A stretch of 11,804 bases of DNA from DAIRET01 sp036795455. Lineage in GTDB: Bacteria > Bacteroidota > Ignavibacteria > Ignavibacteriales > Ignavibacteriaceae. The stretch spans positions 1 through 11,804 of the forward strand of contig DAIRET010000083.1 of the NCBI GenBank assembly GCA_036795455.1. Reading direction: 5' to 3'. A model generated the notes under the pieces. The model was not told the DNA's origin, made no database searches, and saw only the letters and a list, made by a program, of their open reading frames with translations. This document shows, one piece after another, positions 1 through 6,885 of the stretch. The first letter of the stretch is position 1. Every line of letters starts with the position of its first letter. A program made the translations under genes and the position numbers.

Positions 1-94
1 TAAAAAGAAATGAATACTTTTTTACCCGTGATGATTGCGAAGAAGCGAGAGGTTTTTAATGGGACACTGATTTATTATGATCAATTAAGATACA

Positions 95-120
95 TTATGA
101 TTTATCAGCGGAAATCATAA
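95..120. repeat. Short inverted repeat (9-bp perfect stem) in the left intergenic region
   Basis: The arms TTATGATTT (95-103) and AAATCATAA (112-120) are exact reverse complements around the loop ATCAGCGG. The surrounding stretch from about 36 to 130 is rich in TGAT/ATCA words and carries a GCGAGAGG-like segment at 44-52. It resembles the degenerate repeat debris at 8100-8210. It does not look like a terminator because no T-run follows on either strand. No gene is visible in 1-268. Confidence 0.5.
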
Positions 121-212
121 TCAATCATAACTGTTCTGCCTGCAATTGGTATTTGAGATTTGTGGTTTATTTGGCTCTTGTTATTTGTACCTTGTTTCTT
201 TGGGACAAAGTA

Positions 213-248
213 TCGGGGTCAGTCTGAATAGAACAGAACCAACCCCGA
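213..248. repeat. Inverted repeat downstream of the propeller protein gene; possible weak terminator
   Basis: TCGGGGT (213-219) pairs exactly with ACCCCGA (242-248) around a 22-base loop. A smaller hairpin CTTTG/CAAAG lies at 198-210. On the minus strand both follow the stop codon of the gene ending at 269, so they could slow or end its transcription. There is no U-tract after the stem, so a Rho-independent terminator is not well supported. The element may equally be repeat debris. Confidence 0.3.
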
Positions 249-268
249 ATGAAAAAACTAATCTAACT

Positions 269-2542
269 TTACTTCAGCATCATCATTTTGCGGGTTAGAA
301 TGCGGTTTTCAAATTGGATTGTATAAATATATACTCCCGATGCAAAAACACGTCCGTCAAATAAAACTTTATGAGTTCCAGCGTCTCTAACTTCATCCAT
401 AAGTAATGTAACTTTTTCACCGAGAATATTGAAAACATTCAATACAACCCTTCCGGCTTTCGGTAATGAAAACTGAATCGTTGTATACGGATTGAACGGG
501 TTCGGATAATTCTGGTAAAGAGAAAAAGTTTGAGGTAAAAACCTATCCTTTACATCACTTATTATCAGACTTTTATTCGTAACGAAAGTAAACTCATCTT
601 CAGGTTTTATCGGTCTTTTAGTCAATACGAAATTAGTATCTCCTATACCGGGAAGTATAATTTGTCCCGAAGGCAGACTACTTGCAACCTGTGCGTGCGA
701 ATTAAAACTCGTAAGATTATACGGCGGTGGAGTAAGAAAGATAATCTCTTCCCCAGCATCCCATTTATTATTTTTTGTTGCAGTCGGCTCTTTTATCAGC
801 ATATTTACTTTTGCGTTGTCGGTTATGTTCCAAGCATAAAACGGACAGACAATGGTTTTTTGTCCGTTCATTCCTATTGCAGTATCAAGCGGAGCGGAAT
901 AGCTTCCATTAGCAAGCGTGTCGGTACTTCCCCAGATTAATGCAACGTCAACCGGGGCTAACAATCGTTGACCTGCTGACGGAAGTGCATAACTAAAAAT
1001 CAAGTTGGTACCTGAATTGTTAACAAAGTAAGAACTTACATCATCGAATTCTAATTTGAATACCGGGCGGAATTCTACTGCTATTCCGTCGAATGTTTCC
1101 GTTTTATAGAACACATTCAATCCTTTATCTATTCTGAAGTTATTAATTTTAACAGTTGATGTAGTTTGGTCAGTAATTGTTGTAAGCACAGTGTCTGCAC
1201 TCCCGGTAGTATCAAATTCTACTTTATAAGTATGCCCGTTCACTGCTGAAGAATCAAGCACATGAACAAATATTTTAGCAGTTGTTATTCCCTGCGGATG
1301 GTTATAAGTAACCGGGTTAATAACTCCCTGTGAAATTTCAGGTTTTATTTTTCTTCCTATTATTTCGTAATCTTTGTTATACTGCCCCCAGCTTGCCCAA
1401 ACAACAAGGAGTTCTTCGGGAGATTTAACAACAAAATCGGGTTCCCACTGGTAAGAATCAGTATAAGAATTCACCTGGGTTTCAAAAGTGTATCTCTTAT
1501 TATTTTCATCGAACAGCGCGGCATAAACACCTTCCCTGCTTCCGTCCTGCAGCCAGCTTGACCACACAATTGCAATTTTCTTTCCGTCTGTCTTTTTTAC
1601 ACGCGGCAGCCACTGGTATTTTGAAGTAGTATGATTTGCCAAAGTTTCATTTCCGGTTTTATTCCCGTTTGAATCAAACCTCTGGAAATAAATTCCGCCG
1701 TCGCTTCCATCCTGCTTCCAACTGCACCATACAACAACAAAAGAATTATCGCCGAATACATCAAGATCACCGAACCATTGGTAGTCATTCGTATATGTAT
1801 TGATCTGGAATTCATCTTTTACTACAGCACCGGCTGAACTGAATATTTTCCCGAATAAACCGTAACCGGAAGGAGTAGCGATATCCTGCTTCCACGATTC
1901 CCAGACTACAATAAAGTTACCGTTCGGCATATATTTAACAGCAGGGCGTGCCTGGCTATAAGCAGTAGTTGTATTTACTAAAAATTCATTACCGGTTTTC
2001 TGTCCGTTTGCATCAAATCTTTGTGCATATATGCCTTTATCACCTCCGTCCTGATACCACGATTCCCATACAATCACAAAATCACCGTTTTCATTTATTC
2101 CAACCGACGGATTAGTTTGTGAATGCATAGTAGTTGTGTTCACTAAGAATTCATCCCCGGTAGGAATATTGTTTTTATACAATCTTCCTTTTATGTCGTA
2201 AATACTCTCCTCGTTGTTGAAAGAAGTCCATACAATTACAAAATTACCGGCACTGTTCATTGCTAAAGCCGGTCTTTCCTGGTTTTTATTTGTGATCGTA
2301 TTTACAAGAGTTTCCGTACCAATTTTTTGATCAAGTGCATTATATCTCTGTAAATAAATATCTCCTTCCGATATTGATGAAACCTGGTTGAATGACTGCC
2401 ACACAACAACGTAATTTCCCTGAGCATCAATTGCAATCTGCGGGTCGCGCTGTGTAGAATCGAGATACGTATTTATTAAAAACTCGCTTTGCGAAAAAGA
2501 GAGTGAAAATAAAGAAACAACAAGTATTAAAATCTTTTTCAT
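269..2542 (-). CDS. Secreted seven-repeat (beta-propeller-like) protein with T9SS sorting domain
   Basis: This 757-residue protein starts with a signal peptide (MKK, then a hydrophobic stretch to about residue 17, SFS/QS cleavage likely). Residues ~20-400 hold seven repeats of 54-58 residues. Each has a [V/I]VW[x]S core (W at 48, 105, 159, 214, 272, 327 and 382) followed by QDG..GIY.QRFD..G and a VNT.T...Q..P.. linker. Seven such units would suit a seven-bladed beta-propeller; this is inferred from periodicity. Residues ~405-650 form an unrecognised beta-rich region. Residues ~675-757 are a type A T9SS C-terminal domain (NYPNPFNP, then ILGEKV, then a RKMMMLK end), which in this group directs export across the outer membrane and surface attachment or release. 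The start lies 8 bases after the stop of the upstream dipeptidase gene, and that stop overlaps the AGG of its weak ribosome binding site, so translational coupling is likely. No enzymatic motif was recognised; the role may be surface binding or a structural one. Confidence 0.9.
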   Translation of the reverse strand: MKKILILVVSLFSLSFSQSEFLINTYLDSTQRDPQIAIDAQGNYVVVWQSFNQVSSISEGDIYLQRYNALDQKIGTETLVNTITNKNQERPALAMNSAGNFVIVWTSFNNEESIYDIKGRLYKNNIPTGDEFLVNTTTMHSQTNPSVGINENGDFVIVWESWYQDGGDKGIYAQRFDANGQKTGNEFLVNTTTAYSQARPAVKYMPNGNFIVVWESWKQDIATPSGYGLFGKIFSSAGAVVKDEFQINTYTNDYQWFGDLDVFGDNSFVVVWCSWKQDGSDGGIYFQRFDSNGNKTGNETLANHTTSKYQWLPRVKKTDGKKIAIVWSSWLQDGSREGVYAALFDENNKRYTFETQVNSYTDSYQWEPDFVVKSPEELLVVWASWGQYNKDYEIIGRKIKPEISQGVINPVTYNHPQGITTAKIFVHVLDSSAVNGHTYKVEFDTTGSADTVLTTITDQTTSTVKINNFRIDKGLNVFYKTETFDGIAVEFRPVFKLEFDDVSSYFVNNSGTNLIFSYALPSAGQRLLAPVDVALIWGSTDTLANGSYSAPLDTAIGMNGQKTIVCPFYAWNITDNAKVNMLIKEPTATKNNKWDAGEEIIFLTPPPYNLTSFNSHAQVASSLPSGQIILPGIGDTNFVLTKRPIKPEDEFTFVTNKSLIISDVKDRFLPQTFSLYQNYPNPFNPYTTIQFSLPKAGRVVLNVFNILGEKVTLLMDEVRDAGTHKVLFDGRVFASGVYIYTIQFENRILTRKMMMLK

Positions 2543-2550
2543 CTTTTTAC

Positions 2551-3216
2551 CTATTTCATTTGGAAATCTAATAAAGGATAAGAAGAAGCACCTGGAACTT
2601 CATAGTGCCACCACTCCGCATCATAGATAGAGAAACCTGCTACCTGACTCATAATATTTTTAAGCAAAGCGCGGTTGGCAAGTACATTTGCAGGTAGATT
2701 TGTATAAGAGTGAGCTGCCCTATCGCTGAAATCGTCAAACAGTGTCGGCATTTCAAGTTCATTACCGGTCGCAAGGTCAATAAGTGTCAGGTCAATCGCT
2801 CCGCCCCGGTTGTGTTTTGAACCGGATGCCGGGTCTGCTACATAAACCGGGTTGGGAAAAACAGCAAACAATAAATATTGAACTGCCCGCGGACGGTAAC
2901 CATCCCATATTTTAATGCCTATTCCCTGCGAATAAGACACGCCGTCATGGAATGTTATTTTTCTTAGTGTATCCTGTGCTATCTTTAAAAGGTCAACTGC
3001 TTTTTTTAGCAGAAGACACTCGTTAGCCGTGTAGAACTTGGGCAATGCAATATCTCCATTAGGAAGATTTAAAAATTTGTGTGCTGCCGTACTGTACCTT
3101 AAGTCGATAACAATATCGTGTATAAGTTCCTTCGGGTTTACCAATTCATCTTCTGCAGACTGGGAATAAACCTGCGGAACCGTTAAAAACAGTAAAAGAA
3201 GTAGTAGTTTTTTCAT
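2551..3216 (-). CDS. D-alanyl-D-alanine dipeptidase, VanX/DdpX type (peptidase M15D), exported
   Basis: From the ATG at 3216 this gives 221 residues. A signal peptide (MKK, a run of leucines, then VYS/QS near residue 18) points to the periplasm or cell surface. The zinc site of the family is intact: S133-K-H-x2-G-G-A-x-D142 supplies H135 and D142, and E201-W-W-H204-Y supplies the catalytic base E201 and the third ligand H204. The 7-residue H-D and 3-residue E-H spacings are those of VanX. The DGYRP motif (105-109) carries the conserved arginine. Family members hydrolyse D-Ala-D-Ala. Without vanH/vanA partners nearby, peptidoglycan turnover or nutrient use is more likely than vancomycin resistance. 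An in-frame ATG at 3261 would add 15 residues ahead of the signal peptide and would overlap the likely promoter, so 3216 is preferred (GGATGG lies upstream). The propeller protein gene follows after 8 bases. Confidence 0.9.
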   Translation of the reverse strand: MKKLLLLLLFLTVPQVYSQSAEDELVNPKELIHDIVIDLRYSTAAHKFLNLPNGDIALPKFYTANECLLLKKAVDLLKIAQDTLRKITFHDGVSYSQGIGIKIWDGYRPRAVQYLLFAVFPNPVYVADPASGSKHNRGGAIDLTLIDLATGNELEMPTLFDDFSDRAAHSYTNLPANVLANRALLKNIMSQVAGFSIYDAEWWHYEVPGASSYPLLDFQMK

Positions 3217-3227
3217 TGTAATCCATC

Positions 3228-3237
3228 CAAAATTATA
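3228..3237 (-). promoter_or_regulatory. Putative promoter -10/-7 element for the dipeptidase operon
   Basis: Read on the minus strand the sequence is TATAATTTTG. It contains both a perfect TATAAT (3237-3232) and a match to the Bacteroidetes -7 consensus TAnnTTTG (3235-3228), 12-21 bases before the ATG at 3216. No convincing -33/-35 partner was found: the minus-strand sequence at the expected distance reads TGTTAG. The leader would be very short. Confidence 0.45.
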
Positions 3238-3602
3238 ACCGGAATTAATGTATACTAACATAAGAAAAATGATTTTATTAAAACAGGCTTAAATAAAAAA
3301 TCGCACCGGTTATTAGCATGTAATTCCATTTTCAATTTCAAGGTTTTGATTTTTACAATCCGTTTCCACTTGTTCTAAAAAAATTCAACTTTAGTTCTCC
3401 CCTATTGAATCAATCCACTTTTTAGTCGTTTATTTTATATCCTAATTTCTATCCTTGCTTTGTAATTTATTGCAAGAGGGAAATACATTTCTTCTCTTTC
3501 TCAAAATCTAAAAAAAATACTCTTTTTTTATCACTTTTTACAAAAAGTTTGTATATCTGTTCAATTTTCAGCTTTTTTCAAAAAAAACAACGGGCACATA
3601 AT
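3238..3602. other. AT-rich divergent intergenic region
   Basis: This stretch separates the divergent dipeptidase and MerR operons. It is strongly AT-rich, with A and T runs between about 3480 and 3590, and no open frame in it resembles a protein. Signals for both directions should lie here. Apart from the element next to the dipeptidase and the palindrome next to the MerR gene, I see only weak pairings, such as CTTGC/GCAAG around 3453-3475. Confidence 0.6.
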
Positions 3603-3622
3603 TTGATATTTATAAATATCAA
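3603..3622. promoter_or_regulatory. Perfect 20-bp palindrome, candidate operator of the MerR regulator
   Basis: TTGATATTTATAAATATCAA is an exact palindrome (two 10-base arms, no spacer), ending 18 bases before the TTG start of the MerR gene. MerR-family dimers bind dyad-symmetric operators inside the promoter they control, so autoregulation of this operon is the natural reading. The arm begins with TTGATA, resembling a -35 box. A TAAAAT at 3634-3639 could be a -10, but the spacing would be too long for a standard promoter, so the promoter itself is not resolved. Confidence 0.6.
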
Positions 3623-3640
3623 TTTTTAAGGCATAAAATA

Positions 3641-4087
3641 TTGACCAACAATATAAAAGAAGTGACCCCTGTGTATTCGATAAGTTCGGCGGCTGAGCTA
3701 CTCGGTATTTCGGTTCATACATTAAGAATGTATGAACGGGAGAAACTATTGATTCCATTCAAAAAAGAGACGAACCACCGGCGTTATTCAAAAATGGATA
3801 TAGAAAAAATTGAATGTATCCGCGAGGCAATTAACAGAGAAAAAATTAGTATTGCAGGAATAAAAAGGATATATTCCCTTATCCCTTGCTGGAATGTTGT
3901 AAATTGTTCAAAAGAAGAGAAGGCAAACTGCAAAGCATTCAACGGGCATTCAAAACCGTGCTGGTCATTTGAGCATAAAGGAAACCGTTGCGAAGGAGTT
4001 GATTGCCGTAATTGCCCGGTTTATGTTGAATACTCAACATGCTCCGGTATAAAGGAATTAATAAAAAAATTATCATCGACACTTTAA
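3641..4087 (+). CDS. MerR-family transcriptional regulator with cysteine-rich two-CW C-terminal domain
   Basis: The 148-residue protein has an N-terminal MerR/HspR-like winged helix-turn-helix. The recognition helix region is around 13-36 (S-AAELLGIS-HTLRMYERE-LL), followed by a wing with the N-HRRYS signature (45-50) and a short helix to about residue 80. In place of a ligand domain it has eight cysteines at 83, 89, 97, 107, 117, 122, 125 and 134. Two occur as Cys-Trp (83-84 and 107-108) and two as CRNCPVY. This is the CW-type pattern also attached to bacterial signalling proteins, and a metal, Fe-S or thiol redox sensor is inferred. The start is a TTG with AAGG 9 bases upstream; in-frame GTG codons at 3662 and 3671 are alternatives that keep the whole HTH. 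The octaheme cytochrome gene follows after 32 bases, so it probably controls this operon. Confidence 0.85.
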   Translation: MTNNIKEVTPVYSISSAAELLGISVHTLRMYEREKLLIPFKKETNHRRYSKMDIEKIECIREAINREKISIAGIKRIYSLIPCWNVVNCSKEEKANCKAFNGHSKPCWSFEHKGNRCEGVDCRNCPVYVEYSTCSGIKELIKKLSSTL

Positions 4088-4119
4088 ACCAATAACAGTA
4101 ATTAAACAATGCAGACAGT

Positions 4120-5691
4120 ATGAAGAAAATAGTTTTTACACTTGCTTTACTTGCACTAATTGTAATAGCGGTCTTTCAACTTTATACACCGAATGAGATT
4201 CTTCCCTCACAGGTTGAAAAACTGAAAGAGAAGTATTCAAAGAAATATACACCGTCCGTTGATCATTCTCAGTTCACGGTATTACAAAAGAAGTTCGCGA
4301 CTCCACAAGAAGTAACCGAAACATGTATTACCTGCCACAATAAGCGGCATGTTGAGGTAATGGAATCGAACCACTGGAACTGGGAAAAAGAAGAATACAT
4401 TGAAGGACGCGGTATCGTTTACATCGGTAAAAAAAATGTTGTAAACAATTTTTGTATCGGGGCAAAAGGGAATGAACAAAGCTGCGCCAAGTGCCATATC
4501 GGTTTCGGTATGACAAGCAGTATGTTCAGTTTTACGGATGCAAAAAACATCGACTGCCTTGTCTGTCATGACAACAGTGAAACTTATGTAAAAGCATCGG
4601 AAATGGGTGGTGCACCGGAAAAAAATCTCGATTTTAATCTTATTGCAAAAAGTGTCGGTAAACCTACCCGCTCCAATTGCGGTGTTTGTCATTTTTACGG
4701 CGGTGGCGGTAATAACGTTAAACATGGTGATTTGGAAGAAGCCCTCTTCGAACCTCTGAAAGATGTTGATATTCACATGGGTATTGACGGAATGAATTTA
4801 AAATGCAACGATTGCCACTTAACAGAAAAGCACAACATCTCAGGTAAACTCTATTCCCTATCTTCCATGAATAGAAACAGATCAACCTGCGAACAGTGCC
4901 ATACAAACACCCCGCACGATGATAATATTCTAAATGAGCATACTATAAAGGTAGCATGTCAAACATGCCATATACCTGTTTATGCTAAAGTTAATGCAAC
5001 AAAAACACATTGGGATTGGTCAACTGCCGGTAAACTTAAAAACGGTGAACCTTACGAAGAAGACGATGAAGATGGCAACCATACATATCTTTCAATCAAA
5101 GGAACATTTGAGTGGGGAAAAAATATAGAACCAGAATATATATGGTTTAACGGTACTGCAAATCATTACCTGCTCGGAGACAAAATCGAAGATGTTTCAA
5201 TTCCTCTGAAAATTAACGATTTAAAAGGTTCTTATAGCGACAGGGAATCTAAAATCGTTCCTGTAAAAATCCATAGAGCAAAGCAACCGTATGACCCGGT
5301 AAACAAGATTTTAATTCAACCCAAACTTTTTTCGGATAAAAAAGGAGAAGGTGCATTTTGGGTTGACTTTGATTGGTTAAGAGCATCCGAAGTAGGAATG
5401 AAAGATGTAAACCTTCCGTTCAGCGGACAGGTTGATTTTATTAATACCGAAATGTATTGGCCTGTTAATCACATGGTTTCATCAAAAGAGAAAACCGTAC
5501 AATGTACCGAGTGCCACACAAGAGAAAACAGCCGTCTTGCTAATCTTACTGACTTTTACATGCCGGGACGGGATTACTCAACACTTGTTGAAATAGGCGG
5601 ACATACGTTAATTCTATTTACTTTAATCGGGGTAATAATGCACGGCAGTTTCAGGTATGCATCTTCACGCAAGAAAAGAAGGGAGAATTAA
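4120..5691 (+). CDS. Octaheme cytochrome c, tetrathionate reductase (Otr) family, membrane-anchored
   Basis: This 523-residue protein has exactly eight CxxCH heme c motifs, with first cysteines at 69, 122, 146, 187, 229, 257, 280 and 462. The seven closely spaced hemes followed by one distant C-terminal heme, and the words GKKN-VNNFC (103-112), NCGVCHF-GGGG-VKHGDL (186-205) and DVHM-like DIHM (217-220), fit the octaheme tetrathionate reductase family. Shewanella Otr reduces tetrathionate, and also nitrite and hydroxylamine in vitro, at a lysine-ligated heme. That lysine cannot be assigned here by eye; K104/K105, just before heme 2, are candidates. Residues 4-22 form an N-terminal membrane anchor or uncleaved signal. 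Residues ~493-509 form a C-terminal helix followed by RKKRREN, placing both ends in the cytoplasm and the hemes outside. The stop is one base before the cytochrome b start region, which suggests the two proteins form a quinol-oxidising reductase. Actual substrate unproven. Confidence 0.9.
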   Translation: MKKIVFTLALLALIVIAVFQLYTPNEILPSQVEKLKEKYSKKYTPSVDHSQFTVLQKKFATPQEVTETCITCHNKRHVEVMESNHWNWEKEEYIEGRGIVYIGKKNVVNNFCIGAKGNEQSCAKCHIGFGMTSSMFSFTDAKNIDCLVCHDNSETYVKASEMGGAPEKNLDFNLIAKSVGKPTRSNCGVCHFYGGGGNNVKHGDLEEALFEPLKDVDIHMGIDGMNLKCNDCHLTEKHNISGKLYSLSSMNRNRSTCEQCHTNTPHDDNILNEHTIKVACQTCHIPVYAKVNATKTHWDWSTAGKLKNGEPYEEDDEDGNHTYLSIKGTFEWGKNIEPEYIWFNGTANHYLLGDKIEDVSIPLKINDLKGSYSDRESKIVPVKIHRAKQPYDPVNKILIQPKLFSDKKGEGAFWVDFDWLRASEVGMKDVNLPFSGQVDFINTEMYWPVNHMVSSKEKTVQCTECHTRENSRLANLTDFYMPGRDYSTLVEIGGHTLILFTLIGVIMHGSFRYASSRKKRREN

Positions 5692-5692
5692 A

Positions 5693-6346
5693 ATGAAACA
5701 TAAAGTATATATCTACAAATCTTTCGAGAGATTCTGGCATTGGGTTCAAGCAATGCTGATTTTCTTTTTAGCATTAACAGGTTTTGAAATTCACGGAACA
5801 TTTTCATTCTTCGGTTTTCATAATGCAGTTAAATATCATAACGTTGCAGCGTATGCTTTAATAGTGCTTATTGTGTTCACAATCTTCTGGCACTTTTCTA
5901 CCGGTGAATGGAGGCAATACTTGCCAACAGTTAAAAATATAAAAGCACAATTGGATTATTACCTTATCGGAATCTTTAGGGATGCACCGCATCCTACCAA
6001 AAAGACAGTGTTAAGTAAACTGAATCCTTTACAAAAATTAGTTTACCTCGGGTTAAAGATTCTTGTTATTCCCGTTATGGTGATTTCCGGTTTATTCTAT
6101 ATTTATTATCGTTACCCGCAAAAGTACGGCGTTGAAAGCCTTAAAGTAGAATCGCTGGAAACCATAGCAATTATCCACACAATAGGAGCGTTTTTACTAA
6201 TTGCTTTCATTGTAGCTCATCTTTACCTTATAACAACAGGTACCACTATTACTTCTAACTTGAAAGCAATGATAACCGGTTACGAAGAACTTGAAGAGGA
6301 TGAGAAAGAAAAAAGAAATGAATCACACAATTCAACAAAAGATTGA
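5693..6346 (+). CDS. Cytochrome b561/b6-type quinol oxidoreductase subunit
   Basis: From the ATG at 5693 the protein has 217 residues and four predicted membrane helices (about 15-33, 48-68, 117-138 and 155-181). Heme b ligand candidates sit where the di-heme family has them: H16 (FWHW) in helix 1, H49 and H67 in helix 2, H162 and H176 in helix 4. The likely role is to oxidise menaquinol and pass electrons to the octaheme cytochrome encoded just upstream, as b-type partners do for formate dehydrogenases, hydrogenases and thiosulfate reductases. The start is chosen by the GGGAG site 7 bases upstream, which lies inside the end of the previous gene. An in-frame ATG at 5657 would overlap that gene by 35 bases and add a basic, non-family N-terminus. 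The C-terminal tail (195-217) is hydrophilic and acidic-basic mixed. Confidence 0.88.
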   Translation: MKHKVYIYKSFERFWHWVQAMLIFFLALTGFEIHGTFSFFGFHNAVKYHNVAAYALIVLIVFTIFWHFSTGEWRQYLPTVKNIKAQLDYYLIGIFRDAPHPTKKTVLSKLNPLQKLVYLGLKILVIPVMVISGLFYIYYRYPQKYGVESLKVESLETIAIIHTIGAFLLIAFIVAHLYLITTGTTITSNLKAMITGYEELEEDEKEKRNESHNSTKD

Positions 6347-6357
6347 TTGAGGAATTT

Positions 6358-6873
6358 ATGAACGAATCAAAATATATGAATCCATACCTCGCAGGCTTTT
6401 TCCTTGGCTTGCTTTTACTCGCAACAATTTATATTACCGGAAGAGGTTTAGGTGCTAGCGGTGCGGTTAAAAGCGGTATTGTAGCCGGAGTTCAAACCGT
6501 AGCTCCTTCACATGTAGAAGAACAAAAATTTTATTCCGAATACATTAAAGAGCATCCCGACGGACCGCTGAAAAATTGGCTCGTATTTGAAGTAATCGGA
6601 GTATTGATAGGTGCTTTTTTATCCGGTCTAATTTCAAACCGATTAAGTTTGAAACTTGAGCATTCCCCTAAAATCGCCGGAAGGACAAGAATAATCGGTG
6701 CAATAATCGGCGGCGCATTATTCGGATTCGGCGCTCAACTGGGAAGAGGCTGTACGAGCGGAGCGGCATTAAGCGGTATGGCTGTATTATCCACCGGGGG
6801 AATACTAACAATGCTTGCAATTTTCGGCGGGGCTTATGCATTCGCTTATTTCTTCAGAAAACTTTGGATTTAA
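6358..6873 (+). CDS. YeeE/YedE (TsuA-like) sulfur transporter, half-size first subunit
   Basis: This 171-residue, roughly four-helix membrane protein belongs to the YeeE/YedE (sulf_transp) family, whose full-length member TsuA imports thiosulfate through a cysteine relay. The signature is GRGCTSG (129-135), whose C132 is the only cysteine of the protein. A second glycine-rich element, GRGLGASG (28-35), lies after helix 1. The basic loop 95-111 (R95, K99, K105, R109, R111) predicts a cytoplasmic side before helix 3. Full YeeE proteins are about twice this size; here the second half is the next gene, as in split PmpA/PmpB-type pairs. The start at 6358 is backed by TGAGGA 4 bases upstream; the TTG at 6343 overlaps the previous stop and is less likely. 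It lies 11 bases after the cytochrome b gene and 12 before the next. Confidence 0.85.
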   Translation: MNESKYMNPYLAGFFLGLLLLATIYITGRGLGASGAVKSGIVAGVQTVAPSHVEEQKFYSEYIKEHPDGPLKNWLVFEVIGVLIGAFLSGLISNRLSLKLEHSPKIAGRTRIIGAIIGGALFGFGAQLGRGCTSGAALSGMAVLSTGGILTMLAIFGGAYAFAYFFRKLWI

Positions 6874-6885
6874 CGGGAGAAGAAA

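Noticed and set aside
662..940. 92-codon plus-strand frame opposite the propeller protein gene
   Set aside because: Antisense to a well-supported coding region, with no recognisable domain or start signal.
2551..3216. Vancomycin resistance determinant
   Set aside because: Only a VanX-type dipeptidase is present; there are no vanH or vanA-type genes or two-component regulator nearby, and such dipeptidases are common outside resistance clusters.
3561..3758. 65-codon minus-strand frame across the palindrome and MerR start
   Set aside because: It overlaps the palindrome and the conserved HTH coding region on the other strand and shows no protein features.
4282..4776. 164-codon minus-strand frame opposite the octaheme gene
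   Set aside because: Antisense shadow of a strongly supported multiheme gene; its composition (many F, C and T) follows from the complementary codons.
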